Shown: positions 12,215-24,737 of the stretch, one piece after another
Numbering within the stretch: position 1 is the first letter of the stretch
Layout of the letters: each line of letters starts with the position of its first letter
Source: Anisodus tanguticus
Taxonomy: Eukaryota > Streptophyta > Magnoliopsida > Solanales > Solanaceae
Reading direction: 5' to 3'
Length of the DNA stretch: 64,000 nucleotides
NCBI GenBank assembly: GCA_034509755.1
Contig: CM067552.1
Coordinates: 15,657,001 to 15,721,000 of the forward strand
Program-made: the position numbers and the translations under genes
The notes under the pieces: generated by a model
What the model saw: the letters and a program-made list of their open reading frames with translations, nothing else
Database searches by the model: none
Told to the model about the DNA's origin: nothing

Positions 12215-15200
12215 GAGTTAACTGTAACTCACCTCAACTTCTGAAACTTTGGGCTACTATGCCTGTCTCAAGATAATTACCTAAATAAGATATATAAGAT
12301 AAACTCGACCAAGATAATAGAAATAGGAAAGTCATACCGCACAAGTAGCGTTATAATCTTTTAGCTTGAATAAATTAGGGTATGTAGTCTTCATTTCCTA
12401 ATTAACTTTTCAAATCATCATTTTCACCCCCAATCGAAGGTTATCGCTTTAGTCCACAACTTCTAGGCTCGACGATATAGAATTTCTTTTTTTAAGACAA
12501 ACTTTATGTACTCTAAACATTCTTGACTAAAGTTATATGAAGTGAACCATCTATATATTTTTGTAATGCCAGTATAGGAAAAATTTATTAAACTTCCTTG
12601 AACTCTGGAGATATCTTAAACTCATAGGGCACCTAACTGGTATCTGAATAATTTCATACGATCTGATGTATCTGGGCTAAATTTGCTTTTCTGGTCCACT
12701 CTCATTTCACTTCTCAGGGAAATACTTACAAGAGCACCCGGTCGTGAATGCTAACCTTTAAATCGGCATAACACATTAGCACATGATCTTTGGAAATTCT
12801 GAAGTATGAATATACTTGTACCCCATAATATTCCCAACCCTTGCTCACTTTCGCCATTTTTGTTCTACTAGGCCACAATTCATGTTGCACTGCATTCTTA
12901 GCTTTACAAGATTAACTCGTGTTTCATATTTCTTCTTAACACTTCACTTATTCTACCAATATTTTGCTAATTTCACTCATCTCCCCATTATTTTAGGGAA
13001 TGCAAGGTGTCCATTCGCTTTTAGTTCATTCCTTCCTCAATCAGCTTAACCTTTAGTTGTTTAATATTTTATTTCCTCCACAACCTGCTGGACTAACATC
13101 GAGTTAATCAACTTCATTTTTTTTCACATCGGATCAATTGATGAAGGATTTGTATTCTAAGCCATACGAGGTCTCATAAGGATCTATTGGATGATAAGAA
13201 TATAATGTCTAGGATACATAACCCTTTGTGGAGTAAGTGACCTTCCCATTCCCTTTAAGATTTATTGCACCTGCCTGCAACATGTCATCGAGCGTTTATT
13301 CTATGTTTTCGGTTCAGTCACTTATCCATGAGAAAATTTATAATAGGATCTCCCCGCGATCCCAATATATTCAAACGACTCTTCAAAAGTTCAATGTAGT
13401 TGAGCTCTTTTAGCTAAGATAATAAAAATTGGAATATCCTAAAATCGTACAATCTTCTTTTATATATATATATATATTACTTGTATGACCCTCGGCTATA
13501 CGAATAGCTCATCCTAGTGTAAAATAGGTCAATCTTATAAATCTACCGACCGTCAATCCACTGGGTAGCATTTCTGATAAGAGCAGGGTAACTCATCCTG
13601 AATTTTACCTTTGAACTATCTTTTTATTTTTTCATCGAGGACTCTGTTTTCTATATTGGCCCTCTGGGCTCAGATACTCTACCTTTACCTACTGACCATT
13701 GGATTGTTATGCTAAAACTCAACAATACTTCATTTTACCTTATTACGTGAATGCATGCCTTTAGTATTCTGACACATCTTTGTCGGACTAACTAAAATAG
13801 GATAGCAGGCATACGACACCTCTGCTCAAGCTTTGCTTCAAAAACTGGTTAAATCTGAGACACACAACTGACATGGGTATCGGTGAACTTCATTCCCCTT
13901 TAACTCAAACATTGGCTTCTTTTCGATAGTACTGACTCTGCATTCTTATATGGTTTCACTTTTACCCTTGCCACATGGGCGATGCTACTACCTTCCGCAT
14001 TACAACCTTATTATCATTAGAGCCTTGAAATTAAACCCGTAAACTTGTTAATTGGTGATGTTTTACTTAGTAACTCTGGCTTCTGAACTGTTTTTCTTTG
14101 AAGAGGGACCTCATTCAACTATAAAATCTGGACTCGCCTTTATTTCCCCTTTGTATTCCCAAAAAGTATCTCTCTTTTAAGAAGACTCATAGGTCTCTGT
14201 ATCATTTCAACATATCTTGGGTCTTTACCATAAGTAGGAAAACTTATCTCGATTTTTAGGTACTATCACCTCAAAATATCATGTCATACTGCTAAATCAT
14301 GCTCATTGTTGATGGTCCTGAATTATACGTTCAAAATTTTCCTTATATTTCCCAACTGTTCTCAAGTGTACTCGACCCCATTCCCTTATTTATTCTGGGT
14401 ATGCACATCGCAATATGTTGATTTATTTCAACATCTATCACCCAAGAGTTTCTTATATACTTTGACCTTGAGGTCCACTATTGGTTATAACCTTGATCCC
14501 TTATTCAACACACATATCAAACGGCAGATATTGACATACTCCTTATTAGATATATACCTATACGTAAACCACTGTATTTGGAGTAATTCCTCCTTTTTCA
14601 CTTCTTAGCTAACATCTCTTCACAATATACTCCTTAGCAATCCCTTCGTCGTATATCCTTATAGGATGTTAGGCACTCTTAACTGCCCGCCATTATCCTC
14701 CTTACCTTCAGATCCACTTTCACTTTGTCAGCACCAGTTCTGAGTACTTTCTTAATTGCTTGTGTTTCCTTCAAGGTTTTATTTCTTAATAGGTGTGATC
14801 ACTTACTGGTAAGGTTAAATCTTCAGGATCTTAGACCATTCTATACTATAAAAATTTGTATTGATTAACGACTCTTCCAGCTTCATGGCTAGCCTTCTTT
14901 TTCATACATCATCTTTAATCTTAACTTAATTTACCCTTTTTCTTTCATTAATTCTAAATATCCTTTTTAGGCTTATATACATTTATCTTCACTTACAGAC
15001 TATGCTCTTCTCTTCTAAGCCTTATATATCAAGTGGCTCTTACCGTTGTTTAATTTCTTTAACCATGAGGTTGCTACTATTCCTTCTTTTAGCTTTGATA
15101 CTTGCATATCATTCTATAGTCATGACACATTTGTCAAGTTCGAATGACATTATTTATTTCATCCTGAAACTTCTTCATCATAACCTTCTCATTTTTATAT

Positions 15201-16770
15201 TAGCTATCATTTGAGTTCTGCATCAATCATTCATCATACTATCTTTTCTATAGGAGGTCCACTTTTTGCGCTCAAAGATTTCCATCTTGAAAGGTCATGT
15301 TGTGTCAACTCTTTCCATACTTCTGCAAGATTTTAACAGCTTACCGTTTGCTTCAACACAATTTTCCCTTACTAGGGATTACTAACCCATTCACAGATAA
15401 AATGTCATATATTCGTAAATGGCATCCTCAGTCTTAATAGACTTTTCATCTTCTGGTTAGAATATTTAATCTTCAGGGTTTCTTTCTTGATAACCTTTAA
15501 GGATTACCCCTTCCCTTTACCATTTATTATCATACTACCTGAGTACTTACCTTGCTACTACTCAATGTCTTTCATTATGATGATCTCCCATGTTCCAACT
15601 CTCAGTCCATTCAATATTGATACTTTCAAAATTAGGGAGATGAATCACCTGATCAGTATGTGTGGTTGACCTTGTCTATTTAATTCTCATAATTGGTACT
15701 TAGTCTCACAACACATTCTTCTTTTCCACTCTACATTAACTTCTTCTTGTTTTATGGTTTACTTAGCTACCAATTTGTCGTATTACTATGATTTATCGTA
15801 CGACACCCGATTATTCCTTATACTGTTCATATGTCCCGCCTATACTTGTATCATTCATTTGCTAACAATCTCACTCCTTACCTTAGTCCAGATATTTATA
15901 GCAAAATATTATTTCGCCTGTTACTCCTCCTTCTTTACTCGATCTTATCTGCAAGGCATTTACTGTTCCTGCTTTATTTTAAACAAGAGCCTCCCTGAGG
16001 GGAAAATATATACCTTGCACACCAAAATTCCAATAACTGACTCCTAATTCTTCAAGATCTCTAAAGGTCATATCTAGCTAACAATTCCAAAGTACATCAT
16101 GTATATATATCTATATCTTCTAAAAGGGGTACTTTTAACGTAATCATACTACTCTTCAGTCCTGCCCATACTACAGATCATTCTAACTTTTATGAGCTCA
16201 TGGGATCTCACTCCTTTCTAAAACTACATTTATCGGCGTCGATAAATCACAAGATGGAATAGACATTTCTCATTGTAATTCTACCACCAATGATGGCAAG
16301 ATAGCAATACTTACATCATTTTAGCTAAATGTCTATCTCCTTACAATCATCTGCGTTCAAATACTATGTACTTCCTTTACTTTATTCTTTTTGTATCCCA
16401 AAACCCGCACTTTAACTTTCTAAGCTTTCATTACCTCTTCTACATATGAGTGGGACAAATGCTCACACTCTGAAATTTTAACATAATACTCGCACTTCTG
16501 GTGCATCGATAGGCTGGTAGGAGTCTCTCATTTACTAGCTACAAACGTAAATCAACCAAAGTCTTTCTAAAATCGGCCTTACTAAAACTGTATAAAGCAC
16601 AAACTAGAATCGAATTCTTAAAATCCAGATTTACTGCACGATCTATGAGAGGAAAGAATGGAAACAATCCCTAAATGCCCTGTAGACTCCTGTTTATAAG
16701 TGTGGTCACAACACACCCATAAACAAGACTCTACTAGATATGGCTTGCAGACTCCCTAGGATAGACCTAC
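12215..16770 (-). mobile_element. Interior of gypsy element C, decayed
   Basis: Read on the - strand from the primer-binding site at 16771-16780, the first part contains TCTAGTAGAGTCTTG-TTATGGGTGTGTTG and ACACTTATAAACA. It matches the corresponding start of B's interior at 22680-22735, so the elements belong to the same or closely related families. The rest is AT-rich with short open stretches only, and I could not place protease, reverse transcriptase or integrase motifs. It joins LTR A abruptly at 12214/12215, consistent with element A having inserted into C and the rest of C lying left of the window. Confidence 0.65.
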
Positions 16771-16780
16771 TCTGATACCA
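16771..16780 (-). other. tRNA-iMet primer-binding site of element C
   Basis: On the - strand it reads TGGTATCAGA, four bases inside the LTR end. This matches the 3' end of initiator-Met tRNA and fixes the - orientation of C. Confidence 0.85.
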
Positions 16781-16784
16781 ATTT

Positions 16785-19048
16785 TGTCATACCCCAACCT
16801 TGGGGGGGCCGATACGCAGCACCTAAAGGCTTGAGCGAATTAATTGTAGTATCTGGAACCTGTAATACGAATCTTGGGCCGACAATGCCTCCCAATAACC
16901 ATAACACGACAAGGATGTATGACAACCTGCATGCAGAAGAGTCCCAACACAATATATATACAGATAACCAAGGCCGACAAGGCCACAAGAGTAGTATCAT
17001 CACTACAAGAGAGGCCGACAAGGCTGCGACATACATATACATACTATACACTAGTCTGCAAGCCTCGAAGAGAGCTATAGTACAACACAGGTCGAGACAG
17101 CACCTAGCCATACCAAAAATGCTAGAAATATGTACAATAATACCTATCGACTCCTGTCTAGCAACTCCGAAAGAGGGGAGTATGACGATCAGTGTTGAAA
17201 TAGGCAACCTACTGAGGAGAAACGCCGCCCTGCCTATTTGTACATGCGGTCATGAACACAGTGCCCTAGAAGGGATATCTGTACAAAAGATGTACTGAAT
17301 ATATCGGGCATAATCAACTGTAAATGAAGAAACCACAAATCAAAGAGACTAGAGATACCACCTAAAACTCATAAGTATCATACTAGACCAACCTGCATGT
17401 ATATATAGATATCTGATCGCGTATATAACGCCATAGGCCTCTGTGGGCAATACTCTATATTTAATAGATTGTGTATTTAACGTCTTACGCCTCTGTGGGC
17501 AATATCATCAGTATCATATTTGTATAGCCATGTATATAACTCCATATGCCTCTGTGGGAAATGTAAATACATAATATATGCATATAAGAGCCATATCGAG
17601 CCTATGAAGGACTCATCAACTCGTTAGGGTGATGTAAGTTCGTTATACCCCCGACTATCCTTATGCGGACACATAAACTCTTTTTACTTGTTACGATCAA
17701 TAAGGAAGAAGACTTCTTACCTTTAGTTTCAAAATCATAAAGTGAATAACCATTTCTTTACCCATGGAAAGGGAATAACATCAAAATGAAATATAAACTT
17801 AACAAAGGATGGATATGTACGCAATCATAGAACAGAATAGCCTCAAGAATCTTCTTAATCAACTAAGAATAGAGTCCTTACTATGACATGTTTGTAATGA
17901 TTGTTATAAAGAGGATCATGCCGTAAGGAAGAATAAAGTAAGCCCTAAATACCTTGTCGATGAAGCTGATTATGTTCTGAAGAGTCTCGTACGTGGTACG
18001 GATGATTATGTATATTGAATAATGGATTGGTATCAATAACAGACCCATATTTCAAAAAGGAACTTATTGAGACATTTTGACAAACACCTATCATGTGTAT
18101 AATTCATATCATTTTTATAACCAAACTCACAAACATAGCAACACCAAAATCTTCTCTGGATCTCCCTCCTTCACTTCTTAATACATACAACAAGAATTAA
18201 ATACCCATACAAACCCATAGCTTCAAACAAACAGCCTAACAAGATTTCCAAGAACTTATTCTACAAAATCTCAAACAATTCATCCTTATATAACTTGTAT
18301 CTACTCAAAAACAACATGAAAAAGGTAATACTTACCTCAACCACAAGAAACACGTCAACTCCTAGCTTCCTTCACTTCCAATACTTCTCCAAAAATAAAC
18401 AAAACAAGGAGAAACACGATCTAGCAATACTCACGGGATCCCTTATGATAGATTTTCTTGGTTTCCCCTTTGATTTGGATTTAACTCATGTGACAGCATT
18501 TGGAGAGAGTTTAGGGTTTGTCTAGGGTTGAGAAATTAAAGTGAAATGAGTTTTGGGTTGAAGGAGATTCTATCTAAAGGGGGAGGAAAGTTGGCACCGG
18601 CATGGGCCATAGCAGGGTCTGCGAACCGCAACCATGCCTGCGAATCGCAGGTTGGGTCGCAGACCTTGCTAGTGTTCTGCCTGCCCAGCAGCTCTTTCTT
18701 AAAATGTTCATAACATTTTGTGCAAAGCTCTGATTAGCAAATGGTTTGTTGTGTTGGAAAGAAGACTCGCCGAACTTGAATTAAGATAGGTTACTCATCC
18801 TATAAATACCTATCTACATGGAGATATTCCCCTATAAAGTTGGGCCTAAAATCTAGTCCAAAATTCTGCATGCCTTTCCCCGACTTTCGACGAACTTAAT
18901 TTATTTGATTCATTTGACCTCGAAACCTTTTGGTACTCTCTTAATACTTGATAACAACCTTCATTAATCTAATAAGGGTATCATGACCTTTCCCGCTTAC
19001 ATTATGTAACTTATGATGACGTCAACGTATAAAGTGTGAGGTATAACA
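16785..19048 (-). repeat. 5' LTR of gypsy element C
   Basis: On the - strand it begins TGTTATACCTCACAC (at 19048) and ends GGTTGGGGTATGACA (at 16785), giving 2264 bp and the standard TG...CA ends. The R-U5 half shares tandem units and GGCCTTGTCGGCC words with the LTRs of A and B. The U3 half differs from B but matches the displaced fragment at 1131-1404. The open frames at 16767-17298 are LTR sequence rather than genes. Confidence 0.85.
17405..17585 (-). repeat. About 60-bp tandem repeat in LTR C
   Basis: Three units contain ATATAACGCCATAGGCCTCT followed by GTGGG. It is the reverse complement of the CCCACAGAGGCCTATGG-type units found in both LTRs of B. Confidence 0.75.
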
Positions 19049-20425
19049 AACAACATAGGTAGCATAGGTACCCCTCTAAATATTTCCATCTGGCTTAGCC
19101 ATTGTTTCTATTTGGGAGTATTTAGTTGAGAGAACCAAATATTGTTGTATCTTTTCTTCTATGTCTTCATGACAATCCTATAACTCTCATCTGTGTTAAT
19201 ATGTCAATTGAACTTTTGAATCCATGAATTGCAAACTGACCTGTTTGAACAAACTTAGATTAGAATTATGAAGTTGTAAAAATGGGGAATATTAGATTGT
19301 TATGATCTATGTGTATGCATGTTCATCCTACTACCTTAATTTATCTTGCTGTGCCTTGGTTTGGATATATAGCAGATATACATAGAGGTATATAGGTTAT
19401 TATTGTATATAGTTAGTATATACAACTGTATATCAAATATACACCATTTACATCACTCGTGTTTAACAATATGAACTGTCTTGGGCCTGGCCCATTCTTT
19501 GCTATTTGCTGAATTCTTCTATTTTTTCTATATGATATTTGGGCCAGGCCCATTTGTCTTATTCTTCTTCTGTGCCGCGTTAATTCTATGTATTTGAGAT
19601 AGGCCAGACACATCTGTACTGCACATCTTATTAATGTTAGCCCAAAAAATAATAGATCAGTTTACATTTCATGTGTCTAGTTTTGGGCTTTGCCTTTTTT
19701 ATATATTTTCAATTGATATTAATTTGGTATGTGTATATACTTGTGAAAATGTTGTGATTTAATTTAGATAAGTCTAGGTGCGTTCTAACCGCATTTTTAC
19801 TTTCTTCATCTCACTCCCTTACATGACCCACAATACGAGTCATTTGGGCCAGAATGACATCAGCGTTGTTGGGTCAGCAGCCCAATATTTCACTCTCTCA
19901 TAAAGTCCGAAAAATGAAAAATGCATTGAAGGCCCAATCATGGGTGAAAATGGTTAACTGGTGATCTAGGTAGGCCCACCAGCCTTAACTTATCTTTTTA
20001 AATTTCATGTATTATTTATAAATGGTGTAAACAAATACTTGTATGTATTGGAACCCGAATGGTTACGACATAGAATTTAGACAAAACGATACGTACATCG
20101 TTTAGAATGGATAGGGTCCCCAAAATATGTTTTCAAATCCGCTGAAAAGAAAAAAGGATTTATATTTGTTTTAGATATATAAAAATGGACAATACTTTTT
20201 CTTATATAAATTGACTATTTTTAAGTATTTAGAAATGTCTTTGCATACTTATGTGATTTTGACGAAAAGAAACAATGTTTGGACTATTTTAAAGATAAAG
20301 GAAAAAATTGCTTCGAAAAAACTTATTTGCAAAAATCTGACACTACTTTGAAAAAGAGAGAAATTTTTTTTTTATCAAAATTCCTTTTATATCATTTCAA
20401 AGGACTATTTTTGATCCAGGCCCAA
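19049..20425. other. AT-rich stretch between elements C and B, no gene seen
   Basis: The longest open frame is 66 codons and has no recognisable motif. GGGCCAGGCCCATTT-type words and TATATA runs suggest old repeat debris. From about 20040 it probably belongs to the same decayed LTR sequence that resumes at 34845 beyond element B. Confidence 0.5.
20421..20425. repeat. Target site duplication (left) of element B
   Basis: CCCAA directly precedes the TG of the 5' LTR. An identical CCCAA follows the 3' LTR at 34840-34844, 14.4 kb away. Confidence 0.85.
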
Positions 20426-22633
20426 TGTTACGCCTCATAGTTTTACATTTTATCGTGTTGTCGACTGTTATCGGCATTCCAGGAAGTTATGTGACCTTAC
20501 AGAGGGATAATGAGAGTTTGCAGGTTGTCTACGGAAGTATCCGAGGTATAGAACTGAAACGGATCGAAGAAAATACATTTTGACAAAAATCTACGGAATT
20601 GCATTTTGACGGCCAAAAGGATAGACCATACAAATTTGTACGGCCCGTCAAAGTGTGGACCCTCACCGTATTTTTGAGGGAAGATTATACGGTCCAAATT
20701 AATGGACCGTACAAAATTGTACAGACCATCAAATCGGTTAGTGGCCGACTTAGTTACTAGTTTAAAAGAATTTTTGGCCATATTTGACCCATTCTCAACC
20801 AAACCTAACCCTAACTCTGTCCCTAAACATCTGGAAACATTTCTTAATGATCCAAATCAATAATCCAAGGTAAACTACCCAAGTTTTATGTAAAGAATCC
20901 CGAAATTACCACTAGTTCCTCTTCTTCTTAGTTGTGGCGGTTTTGAAGGAGTTTGATGAGGAAGTAAACTGGAAGTTGGAGTGTTGTAGATGGAATTGAG
21001 GTAAGTCTCATACTCTTTAGCTTAATCTTAGGCTTGAGCAAGAATTGAGTTAAGATTTATGGGAAAAAATTAAGAAATTATATGTTTATGAACCTTGGAA
21101 TTGAATTATGTGGTATGGGATGTTTTCAATGAGTTGGTTGGAATTGAGTTATGTGGTATGGGATGTTTTCACATGAGTTGGGATATTAAATATAATTGTA
21201 AATGTATGAATATCTTGGTAGGAAGGAGTAGAAGTAAAGATGACAGTTGTTGGGCCAAGATATGTCGAATTTAACTTAGAAACAACCTTATGAAGTGTTG
21301 CCTACAAGTTGTTTGACTAATTGTCTAAATGAAAACTCTAATAATATAAGAGCTTAATAATGATATCGATCCTTTATATGATATATATAACCATCCGGAG
21401 AATGCTCAAGGACTCATGATGCATTTGTAACTTTGTGTCTAAGGTATGTAAGGCTCACTTCCTTCTTTTTTGGCGTGGTCGATATTCAAACGATTATTAC
21501 AAAATGAAATCAGATAAAGACTCTACTCTTAAGTCCTTAAGTAAGTACATGTGATTCTTCTATAAATGTGTTTTTATGTATTATCATCCATCATTGAGAT
21601 TACATCCTAATTTTGAGGCACTCCTTGATGTCAATAAAAGTTGGCTTCTTATTGATTCCTAAAGGCTAAGTCAATAGTGTGATCTATAGTCCTTATGGAG
21701 TCATTTGAAAGAGTAACATGTAGTATGTAACCCTCATAAGGGATTTGGAGGTGTAACGACCTTACGTCACTCCGACGGATTCAAAAGAGTATTCTATTCC
21801 TTAAAGGTTGACATATGCATATATTATATATCTACACTGCCCACAGAGGCCTATGGCATTATATATGTAGAGATACATATATAATATTGATCATATTCCC
21901 CACAGAGGCCTATGGCATTATATACGAAGTTTATATAGATATGACACTAATAATATAGCACACAGAGGCCTACTGCGTTATATACATGATTATACTTCAT
22001 TTATGCATATTCTGGCCCACATAGGCACTCAAAGTTCAGGTTGTCTTTCCATCTCTCTATCTTGCGTTATGCATTTCAGTTACAGTTTCAGCTTATGCCT
22101 TATTTACAGTTTCACCTTACATATTCAATACATCTTTTGTACTGATGTCCCATTTTTGGGACACTACATCTCATGCCCACATGTATAGATAGAGATGTAG
22201 ATGATTCCTCATAGTATGTGACTTGACTCAGCTGAAGGTTGTCATGCTCCTTTCTTTCAGAATGGTTTAGTAAGCTGATAGGTATGATGGGTGTGTATAT
22301 ATATATAGTTGGGTATGGTGGAGCCCTGTCCTGACCAGATATTATCGTTATACTCTTTAAAGAATTGTAGCTATTCGAGTTGTGTATTATGGTTTTGTGT
22401 GGCCTTGTCGGCCTCCCCAATAGATTTATTGTGTTCATGACGCCTTGTGTATATATCTATGTATAGGTTGGGCCTTTTCTGCGTGCTGGTAATTGTGCCT
22501 CTATTCAGATAATCATTTATTAGAGGCCTTATTGGCCTATGTGTTATTGAGCATATAGCAGGTATCAAGGTTGGTACACTCGGGCCTTAGGGCGCCGGGC
22601 GCCAACCACACCACCCAAGGTTGGGATGTGACA
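20426..22633 (+). repeat. 5' LTR of element B
   Basis: It runs from TGTTACGCCTCATAG to GGTTGGGATGTGACA, 2208 bp. From 20532 onward it matches 32748-34839 with scattered substitutions. The U3 half has TTTGACGG/CCGTCAAA palindromic motifs; the 3' half has about 60-bp tandem units and a CTCGGGCCTTAGGGC block. Confidence 0.87.
21836..22035 (+). repeat. About 60-bp tandem repeat in 5' LTR of B
   Basis: Three units contain CCACAGAGGCCTATGGCATT followed by ATATA, spaced roughly 60-65 bp, plus a degenerate fourth (CCCACATAGGCACTC). The block is repeated at 34022-34215 in the other LTR and inverted at 17405-17585. Confidence 0.8.
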
Positions 22634-22637
22634 AAAT

Positions 22638-22650
22638 TGGTATTAGAGCA
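22638..22650 (+). other. tRNA-iMet primer-binding site of element B
   Basis: TGGTATTAGAGCA lies four bases after the LTR end. It differs by one base from TGGTATCAGAGCA, the complement of initiator-Met tRNA. Confidence 0.85.
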
Positions 22651-22849
22651 GGTCAGCCCTTGGGATGTCTGCAAGTCATGTCTAGTAGAGTCTTGCTTAT
22701 GGGTGTGTTGCACGCCACACTTATAAACATGAGGCTACATGACATTTAGGATGTTGCCTTTCTTGAAATCTAGATCGTGCATTGGAAGCGAGTTCGTAAG
22801 TAATTGTATTCCTATATTCTCACAACGGTTCTCTTTTTCAGTAATGCCA

Positions 22850-23640
22850 TGATCAAAGGAAAGTACCGTTAGCAGGAAATTAGTCAAAAATATTGCTGAA
22901 GGTACCAATCGATTGTCACCCGTTAATATGGATTCGAGGACATTGAGGACATCAGAGGGACAGGTGAGTTATTAAATGGAAGAAAACGTGTCTATGGAAC
23001 AAGATCCGTCTGAGGATCCGTCCGTGGAGGAGGATCCATTTGAGGGCCCGCATAATACCAAATTACCAAAATAATACCAAAATAATCCGCCTAGCGGTCA
23101 TTTCCGGTCAAGTTAAATGGGAGTCGTACAATATATGCAACAACGCCTCCAATTATCTTTCTAGAGCATGGTCATGTTCAGATGCCCAAAGGTTAGGCCT
23201 TTTAAGAGACCAAGAAGCCCATTATCATGGAAGTCAGTTAACCAAGGTTCGCCAATAACAAGTAGAGGTGAGGGAAAAGTAACTAGTAGACAGACTGGAA
23301 GGTTTGGAATGAAGGTAGATAACGAAAGATTAGTGTTGCGAGATGTATCAGATTGAAGCACCCAGGTAGAACTCAAGCAAGCACAAGAAGATATTGGAAG
23401 TAATAGTCCGTGTTGTCAGCAATGTGGAAGGAGGAATGATGGAGCATGTTAATTCGATGTCGAGTTATTTATGGATGAGGAGCCTTAGGCCATAGGGCCA
23501 GAGAATGCCCTGAGATATTTCAGTCGTTGTGCCACCAGTATAGGAAAGTACACTATGGGAAATGTCCGGGTGATATTGAGGATTGTTATCGGTGTGGAAG
23601 AAAAAACAATAGTGTATATAGATTCCCGATATTAAGTCAA
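22850..23640 (+). pseudogene. gag pseudogene of element B with CCHC zinc knuckles
   Basis: In the frame starting at 23488 the sequence reads GHRARECPEIFQSLC, then HYGKCPGDIEDCYRCGRK. These are remnants of the tandem zinc knuckles that bind RNA in Ty3/gypsy Gag proteins. Upstream stops and frameshifts prevent a continuous reading; the start is not identifiable. Downstream, where protease and reverse transcriptase would be expected (23700-24737), I could not recognise motifs. Confidence 0.6.
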
Positions 23641-24737
23641 GGGGAATAGCAGGTCTCGAGGTTAATCAGAGTTACGTAACTAACCAGGTATATGGACAAT
23701 TTTATTTAGGATAGCAATGTTTATTTCTGTAATATGTTGGTTATCATTGATGTAGAAATTGTGTCATTCTGATATGCATAGACTATAAATGAATAATAGA
23801 AGTGGAAGGTGGCGAGCGAAACTATAGTCATGTTCAAGTTCTAAGTAAAATGATTCAGGAACTAACCCTTTCTTAGCCATATGCATACCCAACACTATTA
23901 GGTCATGTAGTGTGCGTGATATCGGAACATAAAAAATATATGAATATGCGACTTAAAAAGGAGTACTCTCATGTCTAAGGAATTAGGGAAACTCCAAGAG
24001 ATTAACGAGGAAAATAGATTTCCGGAGTTAGGTTACCTGAAGCTTCGTTTCAGGAAGCAGTTAAAGAAAAGGGGTGCAATATGTCATGCTTAAACCAGTA
24101 ACCCTAATTCCTCCACAATGACTGAACCATTTAGGAAGACCATGGGACAAGATGATTTTTGTCAGTAATAGCCAAACGATATATTCATTACCGTAGCAAT
24201 ACGTGTGTGATGACAATAAAAGATAACAGGTTTTTTGACATTAAGTGATGATTCTATGGTATAGTTTTATGAGCCGATCGGGCAAGAATAGCTGGTTGAA
24301 AATAGTTTACGATAAAGACTTGATTTGACAGAAAAGTGATGATAAATGGTAAACGGGTGTTTGGTAAACATAAATGAAAGTGATAAGACAAAGTAATGAG
24401 GCCGAAGGATATTTCTCATTCAAATAGACCGGCGGAAAGACAGTAATAATAAGGACATCGATAATGATACTAAAGGGGAACCCAGGATAGTACGATTACT
24501 ATAAAAGATAAGGATATTAGTAAAGAGATAAAATATAATATCTTAGATCCATAAATGATGGTACTGGGAGTATGGTAAGATAAGGAATCCTTAAAGGAAT
24601 TCAAATCGGTAATGTACAAGTTGGTTGGTTGAACGACAGGTAAACGAAGAACTCTAAGGCAATTAAGGGGAGGAATCCCAAATCATTGGTAAGATTGGAT
24701 CCAACTACGATGTGAATTTAAATACATCAAGCAAGAG

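Noticed and set aside
16767..17298. Overlapping open frames of 146 and 155 codons on opposite strands
   Set aside because: They fall in the R-U5 part of LTR C. The equivalent positions in the LTRs of A and B are not open, so they are chance frames.
21836..22035. Regularly spaced repeats resembling a CRISPR array
   Set aside because: The units are contiguous, AT-rich tandem repeats inside a plant retrotransposon LTR, with no unique spacers of constant length and no cas genes.
22638..22650. Possible tRNA gene because of similarity to initiator-Met tRNA
   Set aside because: Only the 3'-end complement is present, four bases after an LTR. It is a primer-binding site, not a tRNA gene.
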